Shown here one piece after another: positions 58,546 through 64,000 of a DNA stretch of 64,000 bases. Below the pieces are notes generated by a model. The model was not told the DNA's origin. It made no database searches and saw only the letters and a list, made by a program, of their open reading frames with translations. Source of the stretch: AC-38 sp033856025. Lineage in GTDB: Bacteria; Actinomycetota; Thermoleophilia; Solirubrobacterales; Solirubrobacteraceae. The stretch's first letter is position 1. The number at the start of each line of letters is the position of its first letter. The DNA is taken from positions 13,478-77,477 of the forward strand of contig JAWVFQ010000035.1 in the NCBI GenBank assembly GCA_033856025.1. The letters run 5' to 3'. A program made the translations under genes and the position numbers.

Positions 58546-60546
58546 TCAGCGCATCGCCCGTTCCGACCGGCGGGCCCGTTGGCCGGCAGGCCCCGGGTCG
58601 ATGTCGAGCACCAGCTCGCCCCTCCCACCCCAGTCGACCAGCTCGTCGCGCTGCCCTCCGTCGAAGCGGCCCACTATCGCGTTCCTGCTCAGGGGGAAGA
58701 ACTCCCTGGAGAGGGGCCGGCGCCCGTCCACGCTGTAGCGGCCGTTGGCCAGCACGATGTCGCTCTTGCCGTTTCCGTCGAAGTCGCCCACCCTGGCGTT
58801 CTTGAACGACCCGAGGTCTCGGTTGAGCCGCTGGTAGCGCCCGGCGCCCCCGCTCGAGAACGACCATCCCTGGCTCTTCACGGCGGCGACGTCAGTGCCC
58901 TTCACCTCGTCGAACTCGCCGAACAGGAGCTGGTCGAGGGGCGTGTCCGAGTTTGCCCCGTCGTGCCACCGGCCATCGCTCGCGGACCAGATGTGCCACC
59001 GCTTCCGACGCGTGTAGAACATGTCGGTCTTGCCGTCGCCGTCGAAGTCGCCGAACCGAAGCTCGCTCATCTCGACGGGCGCCGAGGTCAGGTACACGGG
59101 GCCCTGCGTGCCGCTCTTGAGGTAGCCGACCCTGCCGTTGGTCTCGCGGAAGACCACGTCGGTCGCTCGGTCGCCGTCCATGTCCGCGAACCCGAGCTCG
59201 CCGGTGCGCCGCCCCGAGACGTGCAGGAGCTCCCACGGCCTGATGCCGGCGCGGGAGAGGAACCAGGCGGTCCCGGTCGCGACGAACACGTCGCTGCGCC
59301 CGTCGCCATCGAAGTCGCCCGCGGCGATCTCCTTGCTGTAGTCGACGTCGTAGTGGTTGCCGCTTCCCTTGAAGTTGAAGTCCCTGTCATTCTCGTGCAG
59401 GCCCGTGCTGTGGACGGACATCTTGAGCGCCACAGCGTCGTCCGCGTCATCCGACACCAGCACGTTGTCGTGAAAGCGCATGCCGATGGCGGGCCTGCCC
59501 CGCAGCATCAGCACCGGGCGGTTCTTGTTGCAGCGCCCGGCGATGCACAGCCCGTAGCCCTGCTCGCCGCGCACCATGTTGGAGGAGATCTCGAACTCCG
59601 TCCCCGCCGGGCCTCCGTAGTTGTCGTTCCCGTCGCCCTTCCCGTGGACGTCGAAATGCTGGTTGTAGGAGCCGTCCTGCTTGTAGCCGCCCTCGAGCAC
59701 GTAGTTGTAACGCGCCCAGTACCCCTCGAAGGCCTTCCCGTCCGCCGCCACGGCGTGACGGTTGGTGTCGAACACGTTGCCCTCCACCAACACGTAGCTG
59801 CCGCCGCTGACCTCCACCCCGTAGCCGCCGTTGTTCATGATGTTGTGGTGGAAGTAGTTGCGCTCGACGCGCACGAGCCCGACGTCACCGAACACCCGGT
59901 GCTTCCACGAGCTCTGGTAGTCGCGCGGGAAGACGGTGTCGTGGTGCGGTCCCTTCGTCTCGACCGCGCCGCCGCTCCAGCGCTCGAACTCGTTGTCGGC
60001 GATCACGACGTTGCGGCCCTGCGGGGATGGCCTGCCCGTCTCGTCGACCACCTCGTCGTTCTCGTTGACCACGATGGCGCCGACGTAGGCCTCCCGAGGC
60101 CGGTCGTAGGTCTTGGGGTCCTTGGGCCCATAGAAGTCGATGCCCTCGATGCGCACGTCGCTTCCCTGGATGTCGAAGAGGCCGTACGCCTGGTCCGTGT
60201 GGTCCTTGTCGGGCTGGAAGGACGCCTTGAGGATCGGGCGCCGCCCGAGGTCCCCGCGCTCACCGACGATCTGCACGTTCGAGTGGACGACCAGCGACGG
60301 CTGATCGAGGGCGCTCTTCAGGTCCCAATCGGCGTCCTTCGGGATGACGATCCGGCCCGTGAACGGAGAGGCCAGGACCGCACGCAGGTTCTCCGGCGAG
60401 GAGGCTCTGCACTCGATCAATGGGCGCGAGCTGGGCGTTGACCCGCATACAGGAGCCGCTGCCGCGTGCGCCTGCGCCGTGAACAGCTGCGCGAGCAGGC
60501 CTCCCACAGCCATGCATCCAGTTATCCCCTGCCACTGCCTCGGCAT
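58546..60546 (-). CDS. Right-handed beta-helix protein with FG-GAP propeller
   Basis: A 666-residue secreted protein. The start MPRQWQGITGCMAVGG at 60546 has GGGGGG three bases upstream and runs into a signal peptide ending AQAHA. Residues ~60-390 look like a parallel beta-helix (VVHSNVQIVG, NVVIADNEFERWSGGAVET, LVRVERNYFHHNIMNNGGYG), the pectate-lyase-like fold of polysaccharide-acting proteins. Residues ~395-650 carry FG-GAP/VCBS units (AAGDFDGDGRSDVFVATG, FGDFDGDGKTDMFYTRR). Possible role: binding or cleaving carbohydrate at the surface. Five bases separate it from the RTX protein. Confidence 0.85.
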   Translation of the reverse strand: MPRQWQGITGCMAVGGLLAQLFTAQAHAAAAPVCGSTPSSRPLIECRASSPENLRAVLASPFTGRIVIPKDADWDLKSALDQPSLVVHSNVQIVGERGDLGRRPILKASFQPDKDHTDQAYGLFDIQGSDVRIEGIDFYGPKDPKTYDRPREAYVGAIVVNENDEVVDETGRPSPQGRNVVIADNEFERWSGGAVETKGPHHDTVFPRDYQSSWKHRVFGDVGLVRVERNYFHHNIMNNGGYGVEVSGGSYVLVEGNVFDTNRHAVAADGKAFEGYWARYNYVLEGGYKQDGSYNQHFDVHGKGDGNDNYGGPAGTEFEISSNMVRGEQGYGLCIAGRCNKNRPVLMLRGRPAIGMRFHDNVLVSDDADDAVALKMSVHSTGLHENDRDFNFKGSGNHYDVDYSKEIAAGDFDGDGRSDVFVATGTAWFLSRAGIRPWELLHVSGRRTGELGFADMDGDRATDVVFRETNGRVGYLKSGTQGPVYLTSAPVEMSELRFGDFDGDGKTDMFYTRRKRWHIWSASDGRWHDGANSDTPLDQLLFGEFDEVKGTDVAAVKSQGWSFSSGGAGRYQRLNRDLGSFKNARVGDFDGNGKSDIVLANGRYSVDGRRPLSREFFPLSRNAIVGRFDGGQRDELVDWGGRGELVLDIDPGPAGQRARRSERAMR

Positions 60547-60687
60547 CGGCCCCCCGTCTCGGTTGCCAGCGCGATCTCCCAATCGCCAAGAGCACCCTAC
60601 AACCATCGTGTACGCAGTTGCAGGGATCCGGGGACGTGGCCGCGTCGCGCACGGAGGCATCGGCCCCTACTTCGCCGGCTCCCCCAC

Positions 60688-62502
60688 CTACAGCCCGATC
60701 TTGTGCTCGCAGGACCCAAGGTCGCGTCCGGCGCCGCCCAGGCAGTTGTCGCGCCCCGCGCCGCCCGAGAACCCGTCGTTCCCCGAGCCACCGATCAGCA
60801 GATCCTTGCCCAGGCCGCCGAAGAGACGGTCGTTGCCCGCGCCGCCGTCCGCGCGATCGTTGCCCACCCCGCCGATCAGGAAGTCCCTGCCCGCCTGGCC
60901 GAGTAGCGAGTCGTTGCCCGGGCCGCCGTCCTCGCGATCGTTGCCGACGCCGCCCGCGACCTTGTCGTTGCCCGTCCCGGCGCAGATCGTGTCGTTGCCG
61001 CCGTTGCCGTAGACGACGTCGTTGCCGCCCAGCGAGACGATCACGTCCGCCCGGCGCGAGCCCCGCAGGACGTTGCGCCTCGCATTGCCCACGATCGTCG
61101 CGCGCTTGCCCGCGCACCGCGGCGCCGCCGACCCGCCACCGCCCGGGGCCCCGCCGCCCCCGCCGGTGCCGCCGCCGCCCCCGCCGGGGCCGCTCGAAGG
61201 CGGATCGCCAAAGAACCGGGCGACGGCAAATTGCCTGTAGTCGTTGCCGCCCACGAGGATCCGTCCGTCCGGCTGCAGGGCGATCGCCCTTGCGATAGCG
61301 GAGGGCGACCCCGGCCAGCTGACCGTCGCCTTGCCGTCCCCGTTGAATGTCGTGTCCAACGCCCCTCCCGGCTGCAGCCGGGCCAGGGCCCAGGTGTCGC
61401 TCCCCCGGTAGCCGCCGACCAGGATCTTCCCGTCCGGCGCCAGGGCGACTGCATACGCTGACTCGCTGGAGCCGAAGTCCACGAGATCTGTGGTCTTGCC
61501 GTCCAGCGGATCGAACGAGCCGTCCGGGTTCAGACGCGCGACCGCGAGATCGTACCCCGACTGCCCGGGAGCGGAGCCGACGACGACCAGCTTGCCGTCG
61601 GGCTGGAGAACGCCGTCCTGGAGGGACGAGTGGCTCGCGCTCAGAGGCTCCGGCCAACTCTTCTTCCCGCCGGTCCCGAAGCTCGGGTCAGGCGTCCCGT
61701 CGACCTTCAGTCGCGCGACCGCGAACGCGCTGTGGTTGGCGTAGTAGCTCGTGCCGGCCAAGGCGACCTCACCCAAGCCGTCGACCGCGATCGCGGCGGC
61801 CCGCTCGTCGTGCCCGAAGTCGACGAACGCCGCACTGCTCCCGGCCCGGTAGGTCGTGTCGAGATTGCCGTTGGGATACATCCGCACGACGAGGAAGTCG
61901 CCGCTCGCACCGCCGCTTCCCCCGAGGTAGATGTTGCCGCCCGGCCCGATCGCCACGTCATCTGCGATGTCGTCACCGGCAAAGCCAAAGGCCCGCCTGC
62001 CCTGGCCGGGCTGCCCTTCCGGGGAGAACGATGCGTCGACGCTGCCGTCCGGGTTGAGCCGGGTCACCGCGACGTCGCCGGGCGCGCCGTCCCCGAACGA
62101 CAACGAGGTCGAGCCCGCCACGACCAGCTTGCCGTCCGGCTGAAGGGCCACCGCGTGGGCGGCCTCCGTCCCGCCGAAGTCGACCGTGGCCAGGCCGTTC
62201 ACGCCGAAGCCGGTGTCGACCGAGCCGTCGGGGTTCAGACGAAACGCGCCGAAGTTCGCATCCGACTGACCCACCACGACGATCTTGCCATCCGGTTGAA
62301 GCACCATGTCGGATCCGCCCCCGCCCGTGGCCGTCGCCGCCAGCTGCCCGGTGCCGTTGAAGCTCGGGTCGAGGTCGCCCGGAGCGGCGGCCGCGACCCC
62401 GCAGACGGCGAACAGGACGGCGAACGCCAGCGCAACGACCTGAGCCCAGGCCCGGCGAGCTGCGCCGTCGAGGAAGTCCATGCTACGAGCGCGCGCTTCC
62501 AT
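60688..62502 (-). CDS. Secreted Delta-60-repeat protein with RTX tail
   Basis: A 604-residue secreted protein. The signal peptide is about residues 17-40. Residues ~45-440 are Delta-60 repeats of ~60 residues (core ALQPDGKLVVAGSTS, VARLNPDGSFDPLDG) predicted to form a propeller. A Gly-rich linker (GGGGGGTGGGGGAPGGGG) leads to RTX repeats with GGxGND motifs (GGVGNDREDGGPGNDSLLG) for calcium binding. Start codon and Shine-Dalgarno are unclear; ATG at 62481 (residue 8) is an alternative. It sits 97 bases downstream of tRNA-Val and may share its transcript. Confidence 0.83.
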   Translation of the reverse strand: MEARARSMDFLDGAARRAWAQVVALAFAVLFAVCGVAAAAPGDLDPSFNGTGQLAATATGGGGSDMVLQPDGKIVVVGQSDANFGAFRLNPDGSVDTGFGVNGLATVDFGGTEAAHAVALQPDGKLVVAGSTSLSFGDGAPGDVAVTRLNPDGSVDASFSPEGQPGQGRRAFGFAGDDIADDVAIGPGGNIYLGGSGGASGDFLVVRMYPNGNLDTTYRAGSSAAFVDFGHDERAAAIAVDGLGEVALAGTSYYANHSAFAVARLKVDGTPDPSFGTGGKKSWPEPLSASHSSLQDGVLQPDGKLVVVGSAPGQSGYDLAVARLNPDGSFDPLDGKTTDLVDFGSSESAYAVALAPDGKILVGGYRGSDTWALARLQPGGALDTTFNGDGKATVSWPGSPSAIARAIALQPDGRILVGGNDYRQFAVARFFGDPPSSGPGGGGGGTGGGGGAPGGGGSAAPRCAGKRATIVGNARRNVLRGSRRADVIVSLGGNDVVYGNGGNDTICAGTGNDKVAGGVGNDREDGGPGNDSLLGQAGRDFLIGGVGNDRADGGAGNDRLFGGLGKDLLIGGSGNDGFSGGAGRDNCLGGAGRDLGSCEHKIGL

Positions 62503-62599
62503 GCAGGGATGAGCATGCCAGCTTTCGCGAAGCGCGTGGGGATGACGTCACTGGGGTATGGACGCAGCCTCGACGTAGGCGGGGCGGGGATCCGCGCAG

Positions 62600-62672
62600 T
62601 GGGCGATACTGGGCTCGAACCAGTGACCTCCGCCTTGTCGAGGCGGCGCTCTCCCAGCTGAGCTAATCGCCC
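62600..62672 (-). tRNA. tRNA-Val (anticodon GAC), C33 variant
   Basis: A 73-base cloverleaf on the minus strand with acceptor stem GGGCGAT/ATCGCCC, D arm GCTC/GAGC, a 5-bp anticodon stem CCGCC/GGCGG and T arm ACTGG-TTCGAGC-CCAGT; base 73 is A, as expected for tRNA-Val. The anticodon loop reads TCGACAA, so the anticodon is GAC. Position 33, almost always U, is C. No CCA is encoded. Confidence 0.93.
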
Positions 62673-62723
62673 TGGGAAGGCGGTTAGCCTAGCAACGCTC
62701 CAGATACGCTTGAGGGGTCGCTC

Positions 62724-62794
62724 GGCGCCGTGGCGGAGTGGCTACGCAGCGGCCTGCAAAGCCGTTTACACCAGTTCGATTCTGGTCGGCGCCT
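62724..62794 (+). tRNA. tRNA-Cys (anticodon GCA)
   Basis: A 71-base tRNA with acceptor GGCGCCG/CGGCGCC, a 3-bp D stem, anticodon stem GCGGC/GCCGT with loop CTGCAAA (anticodon GCA, U33 present), and T arm ACCAG-TTCGATT-CTGGT; base 73 is U as in Cys tRNAs. No CCA is encoded; a terminator follows. It is divergent from tRNA-Val across 51 bases. Confidence 0.95.
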
Positions 62795-62802
62795 CTGTCG
62801 AG

Positions 62803-62823
62803 AACCCCTGCTAAGGGGGTTTT
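62803..62823 (+). terminator. Intrinsic terminator after tRNA-Cys
   Basis: A 6-bp stem AACCCC/GGGGTT with a seven-base loop, ending in TTTT at 62820-62823. It begins nine bases past the tRNA-Cys 3' end, the expected position. Confidence 0.78.
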
Positions 62824-62917
62824 CGCTCGTCCAGAGGCTCTTACGCGAGGTGGAGCGTGTCCCGGTTCTGTCCCGAGACGCGCCGGCGGCTGGAGGTCGA
62901 GTACGTGTGGGCGCAGG

Positions 62918-64000
62918 TCAGCAGGCTCGGAACGTGCGGGTGAGCGGGAACGCGGTTGCGTTGAGCAGGGTGACGGTGGCCGTCAGGCGGTAGGTGCGGC
63001 CGGTGATCAGGCCGCGGCGCACGATGGACATCGTGTACGGCGTGTGGGTGTCGCTGTGGGTTCGTACCGTGGTGCCGTTGAGGGTGAGGCGGAAGTCGAC
63101 GTGGCGGATGTCGTTGCGTGGGGTGCCGGCGATGGTGGCCAGGATCGAGTGCGAGGCGCAGCGGCCGATGATGCCGCGGGTGTGGCTGAGCAGCAGTCCA
63201 CGCAACCCGAGGCGCGTGACCACCGCCGACGACCCGGAGCCTGGCGCGCCGTTGGCGCCCGGCGGACCGGTGGCGCCCGTCTGACCCGTCTGGCCGGTGG
63301 CGCCCGTCTGGCCCGTAGCGCCGGGTTGGCCGGGCGTGCCGGGCTGGCCGGGCGTGCCGGGCTGGCCTTGCGAGCCGCCGCCGGCGGTCGTTCCATTACC
63401 GGATAGCGCGGAGGTCAGCGCCCCGCCTTGGACGTTGGCCTGGACGTTGAGCGTGGCGCTGCGGGCGCCCGCGGCGGCGGGTGTGAAGCGCACGCCGAGA
63501 TAACAGGACTGGTCGGGCCTAATGAGCTTGTTGGTGCAGCCGTCAGAGGTGACCGCGAAGTCGCCGGCGTGGGTCCCGGTGATCGTCGTGCCCGTGACGA
63601 ACAGTACGTGGTCAGCTGTGTTGGTCACGGGCAGGTAGATGACGCGGCTGGTGGCGATCGTCTGATCGGCGAAGTCGACGTCAAACGTGGATGCGGTCGT
63701 CAGCCCGTCATAGAGCTCCGCGCTCGCCAGGGCACTGCTGGTGCCGTACCCGCCGGCGACGAGCACCCTGCCGTTGGACAGCAGCGTCGCCGTATGGCTG
63801 TAGCGGGCGGCGGTCAGGCTGCCCGCAGCCGACCACGAGTTGGTCGCCGGGTCATAAAGCTCCGCGCCCGCCAGGCTGCCGCTGGTGCCGTACCCGCCGG
63901 CGACGAGCACCCTGCCGTTGGACAGCAGCGTCGCCGTATGGCTGTAGCGGGCGGTGGTCAGGCTGCCCGCCGCCGACCACGAGTTGGTCGCCGGGTCATA
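62918..64000 (-). CDS. Kelch-repeat / collagen-like secreted protein (partial, 5' end outside)
   Basis: The C-terminal 360 residues of a protein that continues past the right edge in the same frame. From the edge inward: Kelch-type units of 48 residues (core YSHTATLLSNGRVLVAGGYG, AELYDPATNSWSAAG), an Ig-like ~100-residue domain (DVDFADQTIATSRVIYL), a collagen-like Gly-Gln-Pro/Thr tract (PGTPGQPGTPGQPGATG), and a beta-rich end (THTPYTMSIVRRGLITGRTY). Signal peptide and start lie outside. It ends a few bases beyond the tRNA-Cys terminator, convergent with it. Confidence 0.85.
   Translation of the reverse strand, partial: YDPATNSWSAAGSLTTARYSHTATLLSNGRVLVAGGYGTSGSLAGAELYDPATNSWSAAGSLTAARYSHTATLLSNGRVLVAGGYGTSSALASAELYDGLTTASTFDVDFADQTIATSRVIYLPVTNTADHVLFVTGTTITGTHAGDFAVTSDGCTNKLIRPDQSCYLGVRFTPAAAGARSATLNVQANVQGGALTSALSGNGTTAGGGSQGQPGTPGQPGTPGQPGATGQTGATGQTGQTGATGPPGANGAPGSGSSAVVTRLGLRGLLLSHTRGIIGRCASHSILATIAGTPRNDIRHVDFRLTLNGTTVRTHSDTHTPYTMSIVRRGLITGRTYRLTATVTLLNATAFPLTRTFRAC
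63236..63378 (-). repeat. Collagen-like Gly-Xaa-Yaa coding tract
   Basis: About 46 codons encode Gly-Xaa-Yaa triplets (GQPGTPGQPGTPGQPGATG, GATGPPGANGAPG), rich in Gln, Thr and Pro. The nucleotide sequence repeats short units such as ggcgtgccgggctggcc, which makes it slippage-prone. Confidence 0.82.
63700..64000 (-). repeat. Tandem 144-bp Kelch-coding repeats
   Basis: The block GTGCCGTACCCGCCGGCGAC recurs at 63741 and 63885, a 144-base (48-codon) period. The two visible copies are almost identical over more than 100 bases, including the GAGCACCCTGCCGTTGGAC part, and the array continues past the right edge. Confidence 0.88.

Noticed and set aside
1..64000. CRISPR arrays, IS elements, prophage, integrases, toxin-antitoxin modules
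   Set aside because: None seen. The tandem repeats found are inside coding sequences and have coding periods (168 and 144 bases).

Overview
The window is very GC-rich, non-mobile bacterial chromosome. Gene content suggests a deep-branching actinobacterium of the Thermoleophilia / Solirubrobacterales type. This is inferred from base composition, Arg/Gly/Pro-rich secreted repeat proteins with collagen-like linkers, the Rpf-like transglycosylase domain, and the GatCAB/GltX, thrS-infC-rpmI-rplT and pheST-arg layouts; no database was searched. I see no CRISPR array, transposase, integrase, prophage, toxin-antitoxin pair or recognisable defence island.

Region 1 (1-12.2 kb) is mostly minus strand. 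It holds small membrane or unknown proteins and a lipoprotein cupredoxin. Next come the gatC-gatA-gatB amidotransferase operon, a membrane protein with a Pro-rich tail, and folD overlapping pcrA. A queuosine-salvage-like gene on the plus strand and a cysK-cysE pair follow. Region 2 (12.2-24.5 kb) has a secreted NHL-propeller/collagen-like protein and a cysteine-free Rrf2 regulator. It also has a VanZ-like protein convergently overlapping an HDOD-LuxR fusion regulator, then gltX, AP endonuclease IV, dnaE, and an 880-residue coiled-coil protein with an SCP2-like C-terminus.

Region 3 (24.6-43.3 kb) is a long minus-strand metabolic and translation block. In transcription order it reads thrS, infC, rpmI, rplT, an intrinsic terminator, rRNA methyltransferase, pheS, pheT, argC, argJ, argB, argD and a copper-protein gene. 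A wHTH-methyltransferase, argG, a penicillin-acylase-type hydrolase and a 55-residue membrane protein follow. From the rRNA methyltransferase to the copper protein every junction overlaps by 1-8 bases, so translation is probably coupled. A 62-codon plus-strand gene lies antisense in the infC-rpmI gap.

Region 4 (43.3-55.6 kb) is mixed: an Rpf-like protein, a class V aminotransferase, a giant subtilisin-like protease with FG-GAP repeats, a methyltransferase, a SRPBCC / zinc alcohol dehydrogenase / membrane-protein operon, and a CHASE2-adenylate cyclase. Region 5 (55.6-64 kb) is an array of large secreted repeat proteins: DUF11-like, RTX-like twice, beta-helix + FG-GAP, Delta-60 + RTX, and Kelch + collagen. 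It is interrupted by divergent tRNA-Val(GAC) and tRNA-Cys(GCA) genes. The last protein runs off the right edge.

The strongest novelty candidates are domain architectures rather than a new multi-gene system: the PHM-like/cupredoxin fusion at the end of the arg operon, the HDOD-LuxR fusion, the coiled-coil/SCP2-like protein, and the propeller-collagen surface proteins.
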